Source: Aldrovandia affinis (taxonomy: Eukaryota; Chordata; Actinopteri; Notacanthiformes; Halosauridae). Taken from it: a stretch of DNA of 64,000 nucleotides. Below the pieces are notes generated by a model. That model worked only from the letters and a program-made list of their open reading frames with translations, was not told the DNA's origin and searched no databases. The translations under genes and the position numbers were made by a program. The stretch spans positions 142,001-206,000 of the forward strand of contig JAINUG010000074.1 in assembly GCA_029706075.1 (NCBI GenBank). Reading direction: 5' to 3'. Shown here in pieces: positions 36,940 through 49,754 of the stretch; positions within the stretch are counted from its first letter, which is position 1, and each line of letters opens with the position of its first letter.

Positions 36940-37440
36940 TTGCCCATGTCGGGGATATTCAAAGGCTTTGAAATCTTCTTACATCCTTCCCCTGATTGGT
37001 GCTTTTGATTAAAATTTTCTCAGATTGCTTTGACTATTCTTTGGTCTTCGTGATGAAGCTCTTGTTTGGAAAAGCACTAACCACCTGTGGGACGTCACAG
37101 ATCAGCGTATTTAATTTGAAATCATTTAAAACACCTTAATTGTACACAGCTAGACTCCAATCAAATAATTACGTGACCTCTGAAGACAATTGATTGCGCC
37201 AGAGTTTATTTAGGTGTGTCTTAGCAACAGGGGTGAATACTTATTGTCTGATTGATTTTTATTTGTAATTCATTTTAAATTGAGTTGTGTTTTTATTTGA
37301 CATTATAGGGTATTTTGTGTTGATCGGTGGCAAGAAATCCAAATGTTATCCTTTTTGATTCCATGAAGGAAGAAAATCAAATAAAAATAGGCTAAAAACT
37401 ATTTGGATGCATAGTACATGGTATTGACAGGGAGTAAATT
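36940..37440 (+). mobile_element. Tc1/mariner-like 3' end remnant
   Basis: The order of motifs ACACCTTAATTGTACACAGC, GTGACCTCTGAAGACAATTG, GGGGTGAATACTTATTG and ATTTTGTGTTGATC matches the 3' non-coding part of a common fish Tc1-like element. No transposase frame is left. Confidence 0.55.
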
Positions 37441-37986
37441 ATATTTAAATAGTTTTTTACCGAAGGATCACTTTAAGTGCTGGTCTATTCTAATACTTGT
37501 TGTGTGGTCTAAAGATAAGTAACAAGATACTTATATAATATACTAAAACCTAACCAAATGTACCAGTAGGATATTGTTTTACTCTGCCATCGATGGTAAC
37601 GCATCTCAACGTTTTTCACATCCTCCACCCTTACCCTTAACAACATCAGTGTATTGTTTTATACTGTTTTAGTTGCTAATTGTACAATTAGTCACGTGTC
37701 TGTGCTGATTGGTAAATGATTCCTGAACTCATGCCTACAGGGATACCTGAAGGATAACTGCTGAAATTCAGCTTGATAGACCAGGTGGTCATGCGCTCAA
37801 GATTTTCTCCGGGCCCTAGTCATAATATAGTATAATCTGAGTCACTAGACTAAAAGATGTGGGGTTGACTATCACATTTTGTTTTAAAAAGTCAGGGAAA
37901 ACTGTTACATTGGTTTGGGGGTTGGCTGTCACCTGTGTTTCACTCTTGCTGGCATATGAGGAGGGTTTTCACAGTTTACAAGCTTA

Positions 37987-38643
37987 TTCAGCTCACTCTC
38001 TCACTCCCTCACTCCTTCAGCCCCTTACTGCCTCACTCTCTCACTTCTTCACTGCCTCACTCCCTCACTCCATCACTCCCTCACTCCTTCAGCTGCTTAC
38101 TCCCTCACTCTGTCACTCCTTCACTGCCTCACTCCCTCACTCCATCACTCCCTCACTCCCTTACTCCCTCACTCTCTCACTCCTTCACTGCCTCACTCCC
38201 TCACTGCCTCACTCCCTCACTCCCTTACTCCCTCACTCTCTCACTCCTTCACTGTCTCACTTCCTCACTCCATCACTCCCTCGCTCCTTCAGCCCCTTAC
38301 CCCCTCACTCTCTCACTCCTTCACTGCCTCATTGCCTCACTCCATCACTCCCTCACTCCCTTACTCCCTCACTCTCTCACTCCTTCACTGCCTCACTTCC
38401 TCACTCCATCACTCCCTCGCTCCTTCAGCCCCTTACCCCCTCACTCTCTCATTCCTTCACTGCCTCACTCCCTCACTCCATCACTCCCTCACTCCCTTAC
38501 TCCCTTACTCCCTCACTCTCTCACTCCTTCACTGCCTCACTCCATCACTCTCTCGCTCCTTCAGCCCCTTATTCCCTCGCTCCCTCACTCCATCACTCCC
38601 TTACTCCCTCACTTCTTCATTTATTCAGTCTCAGTCCTTCACT
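37987..38643. repeat. 8-bp TCACTCCC tandem array
   Basis: More than 80 units of the 8-mer TCACTCCC occur with T and G variants (TCACTCCT, TCACTGCC, TCACTCCA) and higher-order blocks of roughly 130-170 bp repeating CTCGCTCCTTCAGCCCCTTA. Eight is not a multiple of three, so 24 bases encode SLTPSLPH-like octamers in all three forward frames. The long open frames across it (over 280 codons) are repeat artefacts. Confidence 0.92.
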
Positions 38644-40430
38644 CACTGCCACTACGACACACCAAGAAAAATACAAAGCAACATCCGTATCATTTCATTG
38701 TACAATTTGATCATCCACACTTTACAACGTTACACTTTACACATTACAACATCATTAGCCATGTTTTCACCAAGAAATAGCAAAAGTAGCAGATTAAAAA
38801 CAGAAGAAGAAGCAAATTAAAAATTCTACTTATATGCAGTTAGCTTCATATAATTTATTCATAATACAACAACAATTAATGGTATTGATAAATAATGTAT
38901 TTCCAGAGTTTTCTCCGGAAGTAGAGCAGTGCATCTACTCTCTGGAGTAGTGCATTTACCACAGTTCTCCTCTCTCAGTTTGGACAGCAAACTTTAATAC
39001 TGCCCACGGTGGAACAGAATTAATAAAGAAATGCAAACGTTTTCAGGGTTGGTCTGTTGACCGCTGTTACATGCAAGACACCCACTAGTGCCAAGCCCTG
39101 GCGATAGAACGATTAGCTTACTCACAATGGTGTCAGTAAGAACGGTGAGCCATATTTACCGTGGTCATCATAATCTAATTGTGGGCATTAGGGGCACTGA
39201 TTCCGTTCCAACACACACGGGAGCTGAGCTCCCAGTGCAGCTGCTCCAGAGGAAACCTCGTGAAGGGCTTCCCCTCTCTCACTTTTCCGTCTTCGTCCCG
39301 TTCATTCCCTCACCTTTTCTCAATCGAGCGGTTTACGACTCGCCCGCTCATACGGTTAATTCCGCACGGACTCTTTCAGGCCGAAAGGCAGGCTCTCTTC
39401 AGGGACCACAGTCTTGTGAGTGCTGCGCAGGAATGTGTGGCATTCAGGAGGTCAGCAGTGAAATATGTCACTCTTGTGGGTCCCACATTGCACAAATGGG
39501 AACTGAAAGTACTCGGCTATGTGGGGATTGGGGCCATAGGATAGGAACCCAATACAGCGTTAGGCATCTGCAGTGCTGCGCTCTTATAGTGTCAGTTATA
39601 CTGTCCACAGTACTGTCATGAGCATCTCGACTGTGACATCATCACAATTTGGCAGTGCAGCTGCCTTGTTCTTCATGAAGCTGTCAGGCAAGTAGGAATT
39701 TCTCAAATTTAAGGTGTGGCAGCTCTGAATCCAGCCAATGTCCACTGTTAATTATCCCCTTATAACAGGTTACCCATCTGAAAGATATATTATTTTTTAT
39801 TATTATTAAAGATAATAATTCCAACTTAAATTTGTTGATCAGTTCATAAGACAGTAACTGGTAGAATTAACCCACAAGTGAAAACGAATGACAATTCGGA
39901 TTTAAGATTAAATATATTTATTAAGTAGGTTACACACAAAACATTAAATGAGAAGCAAGATTATAAATCATACGCTTATTTATGAGTGTAGGCTCACTAC
40001 TCATAATGAACTAAAAATACCTTAAACAAGAAATTATAATGAAAAATTACCAGCAGAGAAGGAGAGAGACCAGATAAAACCAGACCTTGCCAGAGAATTA
40101 CCCACTTACAGCACACAAGAACAAAAGAAAGGAGGGGAAAATAAAAGATGGAACATGCACAAGCAAGAAACCACCAAAAAAAATAATAAGAAGAAAGCTC
40201 TTCTTTTCTCCCAACTCAAGCCGTACTGAAAATAAACTAAAACGAAACTCCTGTCATATAACAATGGTTACCTATGCTACGCTCCCTATGCTAAACCTCA
40301 TTGGATGACGTTTGAGCACTTAGGTTGGATTCATTTATGGCAAGGACTATCTACTGAATTATCTTTGCTTATATAAGGTGATATGGTTACTTTGTTTAAA
40401 AATGAATGAAGGTGGAACCCGCACACTGTG
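38644..40430. other. Non-coding stretch
   Basis: A 177-residue open frame from 39088 is the longest unexplained frame outside repeats. It shows no recognisable domain and no splice context I trust, so no gene is called. Confidence 0.45.
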
Positions 40431-40439
40431 TGTAGAAGA

Positions 40440-41430
40440 GGGAATATCCCAAACGAGGCGAAGGCTCGATGTTTAATTTAAAGTCTTTTAATAGACAAAA
40501 GAGACAGACGTTTCGGTCAAATGACCATCATCAGTATAACATCAAGCATACAGAGGTAGAGTTAGACATATACATCATATTCAAGTAGTTAATTGACATC
40601 ACCTGCAGACCTACACGTCATTAGGCCAGGCGAGCAAGCAGAGCAAGTAGAGTTGATTGGAATCACCGGTCAGCAATGTTGCGAAGACATGCATTTCATT
40701 GATAATGCAATGGTACAGAGTAGGGTACACATAATAATCCAATCACATTTGCACAATTTTATAATTCAAAATCAAAAGTAATGAAGGCGTATGTGGGGTT
40801 CACTGGACAAGGGGAGAAAGGAAGGAGCCATTATAGATAGCAGGAGAGGTTCAGTGTCTCGTTCATGCCCAATGGGTGTTCTGTTTTTAATAAATAAATC
40901 CATTTACTTTCGCATTGTAGTAATTTTTGTTCTGTGTTAGTATGTCTGCGTGATGTGAGTATTCGGTCTATGCCACAGAAACGGAGTGAGGAGACTGGAT
41001 GTTGTGACTCATGGAAGTGTCTCGCTACAGGAGACTTGGGATCATTCCTGCGTATGGCACTTCTGTGTTCGTTAATGCGGATTCTCAATTGGCGGTTGCA
41101 TTTCCCAATGTATTGTAGGCTGCAGGGGCAATGTAAAAGGTAAACAGTATTAGTGGAACTACATGTAATAAATTGTTTGACCGTATATTGTTTCTTGGTG
41201 ACGAAAGAAATGAAAGTGTTCACTTTAGTGCCGTTCTCGCATGAAATACAGTGTAAGCAAGGAAAGAAACCTTTTGGGCCATCTATTCTCTCCCCTTGTC
41301 CAGGGCGGTGGGTTAACCCCACATCCGCACGTACCAGTTGGTCTCTGCAGTTTTTAGCCCTGGAGTGTATAAAAACAGGCAAGCGTGCAAAAAGTTTACT
41401 ACTCACATTATCTGCAGACAATATATGCAC
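40440..41430 (-). mobile_element. Penelope-like element, 3' end with GIY-YIG endonuclease
   Basis: A minus-strand frame of 199 codons (41430-40831) carries TVYLLHCPCSLQYIGK, followed by LRIRINEHRSAIRR and a region ending in SKWIYLLKTEHPLGMNE. This is the GIY-YIG endonuclease fold as found at the C-terminus of Penelope-like reverse transcriptases. The sequence before it holds a CLHCISCENG cysteine pair. Downstream on the minus strand comes ACTGATGATGGTCATTTGAC then CGAAACGTCTGTCTC, the characteristic tail. The reverse transcriptase domain is missing, so this is a 5'-truncated insertion. Confidence 0.78.
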
Positions 41431-41489
41431 CTGTGGTTACTATTATCCGGTTGGCGCGGCTTCACCTCTCCACAATACTTTGTTTAAAA

Positions 41490-41670
41490 CATATATTTTT
41501 CATTTTTTTCTCCTAATTCGGTGGGCAATTGTACCCTCTATTGATTCAATTTCCCCCCTCCACGGATCCGCCGCCTGCAGCTATGGGACCAGCCACTACC
41601 CCGGTACCAGCAGGGATGAAAGCGAATGAGACCAGAGCTCCACGTTTTATCTGGTGCGGCTTGGAAAACA
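41490..41670 (-). repeat. Partial SINE, family A (tail half)
   Basis: CCTAATTCGGTGGGCAATTG and ACCCTCTATTGATTCAATTT are the inverse of the family A tail. The head is absent. Confidence 0.5.
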
Positions 41671-42124
41671 TAGATTCCAAAATGGGAAGCCTCACCAACC
41701 ATTACTTACTTGGGATTAAGACATTCAGTTGATATTGATATAACGTTATAACGTTATATACAGATTCAAAATTCAACAATAGGGAATTTCGGGATATTTA
41801 ACCACTAGGGAACTCCAAGGAGTTTGGAGTTTCCTAAGTGTTAACCCTCTGGGTCATGTCAATTAAACTGGCACTGACAAACCAAATACGTAGATGCTCT
41901 GGTGTTTATTTAAGGGAGTAGTAAAACCTGTGGCCGATACCACCAGAACAGCCCGTGTTTGTTTATGTATACATTCAGGCAGTCAGCGTCTTTTAGTTGT
42001 CCAAGGAGTTCCCTTTGATGTTTGGGGATGGGAGAGACACCGGTTTGAGATTTAGCCTAGGGAGAACAGATCACTTACAGGTTACAATTAAATATTGTAG
42101 GAATATTGTAGGCCATACTGTAGT

Positions 42125-42298
42125 GAAATCCCCATATTCTTTAGTGAAGTTTTCAGTACAGCGGTGATATTCTTTAGTGAAACTTTCAGATCTGTGGTCA
42201 TATTCTTTAGTGAAGCTTTCAGTACAGTGCCCATATTGTTTGGCGAATCTTTCAGTGAGAGGTCATACTTTTCAATGAAGCTTTTAGTGCACTGGTTG
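42125..42298. repeat. 37-bp tandem repeat, about five copies
   Basis: Units read CATATTCTTTAGTGAAGCTT TCAGTACAGTG with diverged third and fifth copies. Confidence 0.7.
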
Positions 42299-42719
42299 AT
42301 TAGAGTGAATAGGGATAAGGTAGAAATGGGTTCACACGGAGGTAGCTCATTCAGTTAAGACACTATTCTAGTGTGTGGATTGGTTCCACAGTCTGGTGTC
42401 GAATCTGGACCGTGCTGCTTGCGAAGAATGGCAGTCAACGGAAGTCCGTGTCTCATCGCACATCGCAAGAATAAGAACAACATATTCCTCATTGAAATAC
42501 AGAATGGCTTGTATCTGCAATATCAGTACCGTTGCATAATCACTTGCTAATGAGTGGGTTGAGAGGTTTAGAGAGCAAGGATGTTTCTCGGCAGGAGCGA
42601 ATATGCAATTAACCTGCCAACATACACGTTCTTATTGTGTGTCAATTTCTTTCCTGGACCGATGGCTTTGCCTTTGTCAAATACAGTGATTTGTGTAAAC
42701 ATGTAGTGGATATGAAAAG

Positions 42720-43170
42720 TCACGGGCTCTGAGGGGGACAGCTAAAGGACTGGTTCTCCATGCAGTGACGCGCCCCATGGGAATCAAATACAGAGTGTGC
42801 CAATGCTGTGGCTGGGAGCCCGACGGGGCGATGCACAACTGTCCATAGTGTCGCTCAGGAAGGGAGGGTTTCAACCAACAAGGTACTGCTTGCCAATAGC
42901 GCCCGCTCTGGTCAATCAGGCCGCTGCGATCTGCCTGCACTGGCTGCGTAAGATGCTCACCCCTCCGGCACATTTGCCGCGCAGCACAGCCCGGACTGCA
43001 GAGTGAAAAGTTGACCGCGTGCGTGCGTGCGTGCATTTCAGATCACATGCGTGCGCTTGTCTGCGCCCTCCTGAATGTGCGGAGGACGGTGCCGTGATGG
43101 GATGGACTTGAGCACCCAATTGTGATTGGATGTTCTAAATTGGGGAATAAAAAAAAAAAGAAGGGATAAG
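42720..43170 (+). repeat. Possible SINE-like repeat with A-rich end
   Basis: The 3' end CACCCAATTGTGATTGG, AAATTGGGGAATAAAAAAAA resembles the tail of family A, but the body does not align with it convincingly. It may be a related or composite repeat. Confidence 0.3.
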
Positions 43171-45343
43171 ATGTTGTTCAACAACAAAAATAGACGCGTC
43201 CTGTCATCCCACACCCTACTAATCTCCCAGTACTCATAGCAACAGATATATCTATCCTCGCTTTTTACACTGCGTTATCCAATCGCGCCGTGAGTATCAG
43301 GTTACCCCGAGAGTCTTCCCGGCGGCTTCATTTAATTGCTATTGGAAAAAGTGAATTATGACAATAGTCATAAACAGTTACAAGCCAGATAGATTTTTTT
43401 TGCTTGCATTTACTATAATAATGAGGGGATTTGGAGCATTAGCCTGATTGTTTGCTTTTACTCTTTGTTAGACAACGAGCCTGCCTGCATTTTTCTGCTG
43501 TTGGAACAAAGGATTGGTAGGCTAATTGGTCGCTTTCTTTTGTCTCTTAGTCGGTCGGTAAGGTTGCATGTTACTGCTAACAGAATAAAACGCAGGAAAC
43601 ATTAGCAGGCCTACTTATCCCATTTGTCATAGGAGCAATAGGTCAGTTAAGCATTGTCGATTCATTACGTTAATTGGCTCAATGTATCAACCGGTTTGTA
43701 GCGTGTTAGCCAATTACCAGAATGACCAACTCGGAGGAGCGGTGAAGCCATCCACTGTGATCAGAAAAAAGAGCACAGTTAACCTCTGCGATGTCAGATG
43801 TCTACTGTGACCAGAGGAGCGGCGCAGTTACCTACCCTTACGGGAGAAACTGAGCCCTTATCTCGTGTGATCAGAGAAACGGCGCAGCAAGGGGGCGGGC
43901 AGAGCGTGGTGAAGCAGGTGAGGGGGAGAACGGGCAGGTGAAGGGCCTGTATGCGGGAGGCTAGGTGTCGCAGGTGGGGAGGGTGGCTTGAATGTGGACA
44001 CGTGGGGCAATTGGTGATACTAGAGGATTCCACCACTGAGGATTTTCAAATTGATTGTGGATGGTACTATTCGGGGGGGTGGGGCACCCCCACATTTAAA
44101 AATCAGCCAAATGTACTGTCAAAGCCGTGGAATAACCAGCACAGTCAACTCAATTGACATGCATGAGATGTTAGGATCCAGCCATGTGAGCGTGAGATTG
44201 GTGCTTAACGTGTGCGTCTCATGCATAATGCGTGAGATTCGAGGTCTTCAGATCCGCCATGTTACCCAAGTCCTGACCCTGTTTGGGTCTGTCTGATTCT
44301 GAACACAACACTTTACTCTATTTGTTTTATTAGATAAGGACAGTACACAGCCACGTGGCTGTCCCAGAATTAGCTATCAAACTAAATTGAATCTGGTGTC
44401 CCTGGCAGATGAGACTGCCTTGTGCTTCAGTCTCTTGTCCTGAAACTCAGGTATGCAAAATGAGAACCATTAAAACCATCTTCTGCACGTACAGGACGCC
44501 ATGCAGAATCTGGGTCAGCTCTGTCTCTCCAGTGCAGGGAGCAGCAGCTGGAGACCCCAACCTGCTTTTATAGCTCTCTCTCTCTCCCCCTCTCTTGCTC
44601 TCTCTCTCTCTCCCCTTCTCTCGCTGACTCTCTCTCTCCCCCCCCACCCCACCCCCCACCCCGAACCTAGCTCACAGGAGTGAAAGCACGATTTGTTCTT
44701 TTTCTCTGGGAATTCTGTGGGATGCAGGCGGCGAGTGTCCTGTGGGAAATGTGATGTCATCCTGTGGAAACATAGAAACGGGCTCAGCGACACACCGTGT
44801 GCTCTCTGGCGCCCCCCTGTGTGTGAGCTGCAGGGCAGCAGCTAACATTGTGCACACCACAGCAAGATATCCACAAGTTATCCTTTCGCCTGTGTGTATG
44901 CCGTTATAGAGATGCACAATCCAAAAGCCCCTCCTGCTATTTCAGTCATGTGACTGGGTGGATTGCTGTAAATTTAGTCCTGTTCCATTTCCAGCCACAT
45001 GTCACAGTTTAAAGAAAGCATGTGGAAAGCCCAGCAGAGTACTTTCTGCCTCGACCTCCTACTGTTTGAGCAGAACTGCGGAACATAGACACACATGCCT
45101 ACGCCTTGTGAGACTTGTGAGTGGCGCAAGGGCTGTAACAGCCCCTTTCTGAGCAGAAAGAGAATACAGCCACAGAAGCCCACTTTAAGAACTAGAGATT
45201 TTTTTCCTTGAAAATCTAATTTATTTGAAGTTATTTCGATATAAAAACAGAGGCGCGGTGACAAAGCAAAAACTAATTGCACTCATGTATGTTTTCTGTC
45301 TTTTGAAAACAATGTAAAATGCAGTAAACAAAATAAAATAACA
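43171..45343. other. Non-coding stretch with CT-rich tract
   Basis: 44570-44660 is a CT-rich low-complexity run that opens frames on both strands. Nothing else is recognised as a gene. Confidence 0.45.
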
Positions 45344-45584
45344 GCAAGTATACAGTATACAGTAGTGCTGTTAACTAAATGTCTGAAGGCTGGTTAACCA
45401 GATGAGTGAAATGGAAATATATACTTCTTGTTCTCATAGATAGATATCGTGTATGCACTGGGTTTCACTGGTTTATTGTAAGGAATAGTCTTTTTGTATG
45501 TTTTATAATAGCAAGTATACAGTATACAGTAGTGCTGTTAACTAAATGTCTGAAGGCTGGTTAACCAGATGAGTGAAATGGAAA
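45344..45584. repeat. Identical direct repeat A (74 bp) bracketing block B
   Basis: Block A (GCAAGTATACAGTATACAGT to GAGTGAAATGGAAA) occurs at 45344-45417 and again at 45511-45584 with no difference that I can see. Block B lies between them at 45420-45498. The period is 167 bp. Confidence 0.9.
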
Positions 45585-46691
45585 AGATGGATATCTTTTG
45601 CATCGGTCCAGAATCATTCAAAGTCAAAATTCAAAAATCTACATCCAGTGAATCCATCTCCTATCTCCAGAGGCCAGGAGATCAGCCAGTTACTTCAGAA
45701 TTCATTGAAATAGGGGAGAAACCGCCTCTGATTACTGAGGTACAAAGCCCGTTGCTGGAAGAAAAGCTTCCTTTGTGCTCTACGAAGCATGTGTTCTTCA
45801 TTTTAGAAAGAGCACAGAGCGTCAAATCAACCTCGTGCTTAGGTGATGTATTACCACATCTGTTCTTATTGGCTGATTGTTTATTCACAATGTTAATTGA
45901 TCTAAGATCAATGCTGCTGGATAGATCCTGAATTTTAAGCAGTTCCTCTTGGATGGGTTTTCAAATAATATGTGGATTTAATGTGAAGTTCAAATGGATC
46001 ATTTAGCACGAAATCTATGTGGCATGAGCAAATTATGTTTAAAAGTGACATTGAAGGGATACTAAGGAATGGGACATTAGGTGAGTTAACCGGGGACATA
46101 GATTGCAACCTCATAGTTAACAAATAATGAATTTTGGTAGAATTACAAAAAAAAACCTATCCTAAACTAAGAGGACAGGCCTTACAATTGAAGCTGTCCA
46201 ATCAAGTACCCCGTAGCTGCACTAAAACGGACAAATCGAGAGCACTGAAAACAAGGGTTCTTTCTGTGCCTTTGAATGATTATTCTATATGTGTGTCGGT
46301 TAGGTCAATCTAATTTTCTGTGAGAGTCAATGTTACTTTCTCTGTATCAGGGTGAGACAAAAAAAGAAATTCATCCTCTAGGACAAGAACAGAGAGGGGC
46401 AACAAAAGTAGACCTAGGACTTAGGACCCTTTAGTTGTTGAGGGTGGAATTTTTTTATGCATTTGCTTTTAAATAGGGGTTCATGAGGTGGACTATGGTG
46501 GCTATTTTATATACGGCTCTGTGAATAAACCCAGAGGACTTGGGTAGAAAGTAAAAGTTAAAAGTACATTTCACCGTTCAACCTCTTCGTACCCTGAAGT
46601 GGGGTTTGTCGTGGAGTCAAAGATTCTGAAATCATTCAAGGCCAAATTCGACAGATTCACCTGTTATAGTCAACCTAAGAAATCTCTTGAC
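45585..46691 (+). other. 1.1-kb unassigned insert between A and B copies
   Basis: The second A copy is not followed by B directly. B resumes identically at 46692-46770 after 1107 bp of other sequence. The insert starts AGATGGATATC and ends TCTCTTGAC, without visible inverted repeats or target duplication. It includes the body of a 120-codon frame that begins in A (45569-45931, MSEMEKMDIFCIGPESFKVK). I do not recognise that frame. Confidence 0.6.
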
Positions 46692-46770
46692 TATACTTCT
46701 TGTTCTCATAGATAGATATCGTGTATGCACTGGGTTTCACTGGTTTATTGTAAGGAATAGTCTTTTTGTA

Positions 46771-49099
46771 CATTTTACTCTGACAGCATAGTGAATGGCA
46801 TTCCTTTCTATACAGTGCAGTACCACAATTTTACCCGCGCAGGTGAAACCGGAACGGCAATACAGTCCCGTGTGACAACATTCATCAGCTCGTTCAGTTC
46901 TTACATCACACAACTATATGAACAAATCATTTCCATAAATGCTTCAGGTGTCCCAAAACGTGGAGACTGACGTGTTTGCTTTCATCTCATTTCTCATTTC
47001 TACCTCCTTCTCCATCTCCACCCTAAATGTCTGCAGGCAAACTGTCAATCACGTCCACCTGGGAGCTCCATTTTATCTTTGCGCACGTGCATCACAGCGA
47101 GAAGATGTCCCACCGCTAACATGCCGACTGTGTGAGCATGCGCAGGAAAGAACGACAGAAAGCGTTGTAATTATCTGCAGTTTATTATGTTAGTATACAA
47201 AGATATGAGTATCAGAGACACGCAGTCCACGAATAGAGGAGGCCCAAATCCGTACCTTTAAACCAACCGCTGGTCTCGACCTGTTTTCATGCATTTTGTT
47301 GAATTAACATGCACGCCAATTAATCGAGTCACAAAGCTTCCACTTAATTGTGTCTCACGTTGTAGCGATCTCTTTCTTCACGTTACGTTAGAGAATGTAA
47401 ATGACAATAAGGGGTTTAGTTGAGTAAAAATCAACTGAATCATTTTTTTAAAATATAGGCTACACTTAAAAAATACATCTCTCGTTAACTGTGTAGCGCA
47501 CAAGCTTTGAGAAACGCGCACTGAAGTGAAACCTCAGTGGTTTTTCATGAGCATTTAACTGCCTGCCAATTCAGAGAAATCTGTAGATATAAGTCAATAC
47601 TATACAATTTTCTGATGTAATAAAATCCTATCAAGAAATACAACTGGGAAGCTATACCTGTTGGTATTGATTGTTCAGCTAATGAATTGCTTGACTGAAT
47701 CAAGGACTGCAAAGGGGAACAGGTTGATAGCAATCGTTGGTTTAAAGGTATGGGTTTCAGCCTCCTTTATTTCAAGCCTACCAATCGCTACTGGTCCACG
47801 ACAGATCAGTTCTGACTGCTTTTCTTTCTCCCAACTACCCCCCCTCCCTCCCATCTTCCTCCACCTCCCTCTCTCCATTAGGAATGGCTATGTGATCAGA
47901 CAAGAAACAGAGCTTTCTGTGCCCCTATTGTTCAGACATTCATATCCCCCCCAAGCACACACACACTAATAGATCCAACACTCACTCTCGTATCATAGCT
48001 CATTTTATCAAGCTCCTCTCTCCCCCCTCCACACCACACACACACAGTTACATTTCCCATCCTCTCAAATGAGTATTGACACTAAAGAAAAGGAAGAAAT
48101 GAACTATAATAGTAATTTGTTAATGGACCGAAACTAAGGTTTACCCTAAAGCACAAAGCCAAGACGTGCTCTACAGTTTAAATACTCCAAAACAATGGTG
48201 AGCTGTGATCAGATAAATGCACTGGAGGACTGGAGGACAGTGAGACTTTCCAGCTGGGGAACGTACAGGAACCGACGGACGGTGGGCACAACGTAGGCCG
48301 CACACAGGAGACAACAAAGGCCGAAGCCACTTCTGTGTACAAATAAAGAGGGGAGAACAGAATGCATTGCTCTCTGTACATTAGACCTCACACACTAGAC
48401 TTGTTCATTGGTCAGTTGGCGCATACAGATGTAGTAATCTATAATGTAGGATTGATACTGAAGAATTCATTAATGTACTTGGTACACGATTCCTGATGAA
48501 ATAGGTGGCTTATTGGGGAGGTTTGGGGCTCTCTTCCAGGAGGGGGGCGGGCTCTTGGGGCCAAAAATGCTCAATACACACTGAAACTCCTACACCAGGT
48601 GTTGTTGCTATCCCATCCCCCCACACACAACCTCTCACATACACACACGCAAACATACACACACGCACGCACACACACTCACACGCACGAATACAAACGG
48701 GCAGGAAACTCATCAGTTTGAGAAACTGAAAGAAACTTCTGTACATCTTATGCAAGCCTGTAATTGGTTTTAATGCTTTCACATTCTCTCTGGGACTTCT
48801 AGACAACATGTGACTGGGCCGTAGGGTCCATCGACTATGCCCTGGGTCTGTCTGTTCATCTATCTCTCAGCAAAACATTCAACTCAGATGTTTTTTGTGT
48901 GTGTTAGATTCTCTTTAGGATTCAACGGGGAAAGATTTGTTACACTAAAAATGCAATATTTATGGAGATGGTAGTCAAAACATCTGTAATAAACTTGGAC
49001 AATATGCAGCGTTACACTCGAAGGAACACACGTTGGCAATTGCTCCAGTTCATTCACAAAATCAAAGGTCCAGTACGCACAGCCTTCATAGTAATCCAT
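46771..49099. other. Non-coding with (CA)n
   Basis: A CA/CACG tract lies at about 48622-48695. No exon is recognised. This is downstream of tmem47 in its direction of transcription. Confidence 0.45.
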
Positions 49100-49216
49100 T
49101 TCCACGTATGATTGGTTCCGGAGCTCCAAAGATAAATCTGATTGATTCCAGGGCTCTGTGGTCGTGTCTGATTGGTTAGAGGGCTCCATCGTCGTGTTTC
49201 ATTGGTTACAGGACCT
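49100..49216. repeat. 30-bp tandem repeat carrying ATTGG boxes
   Basis: ATTGGTTCC, ATTGATTCC, ATTGGTTAG and ATTGGTTAC begin at 49111, 49141, 49171 and 49201, exactly 30 bp apart. They are separated by GGGCTCCATCGTCGTGT-like spacers. ATTGG is the reverse of CCAAT. Confidence 0.75.
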
Positions 49217-49754
49217 TCAGTCAGTTTTCTGCCCCATGATATCTCATCACAACAAGAGGTTTCCGTGGTCATCGCACATTCATGCAGACAGTAGTAGTAT
49301 CCCAGGAGCTTTTGCCACAAACATCTCTGATGGTTTTTAAAATGATAAACAGTGTCAGAGGAGCACAGTCTATAACTTGATAATCTACCGCCAGAGCATC
49401 AAAGCCCCACTCTGAGCTGCTGGGTTTCTCTTTTTATATAGTATAGTACAGTTGCAGTCATTTCAGCAATGTTTAGCTGTAGAAATAGTCGTTTTTGAAA
49501 TCAGCGAGTGTAATGTGATGAATTGTGGTCATTTTATTCCCTTGCCCTTCCACTGTGTTTGCCCTGGAATGGTTAGCTTCGCAGAGATTATCCACGTGTG
49601 TGTGTGTCAGGATGAAAGTCGTGCAGAGACCCCTGTCTTTGCAAGCAAGGTCAAGGAAAATGTGCGCGTGTTTGGGTGTGTGAGAGAGAGAAAGAGAGAG
49701 AGAGAGGTGTGTGTGCGTGTGCGCATGTTTGTGTGTGTGTGTGTATGTGTATGT

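Noticed and set aside
37859-38780. Two overlapping frames of over 280 codons
   Set aside because: They consist almost entirely of the 8-bp array and encode the same repeat in different frames. Not a gene without expression evidence.
39088-39621. 177-codon plus-strand frame with several cysteines
   Set aside because: No domain, no splice or promoter context, and an overlapping frame of similar length. Length alone does not support a gene.
45569-45931. 120-codon frame in the 1.1-kb insert as a gene
   Set aside because: It begins in a duplicated block and has no recognised domain. It is described with the insert instead.
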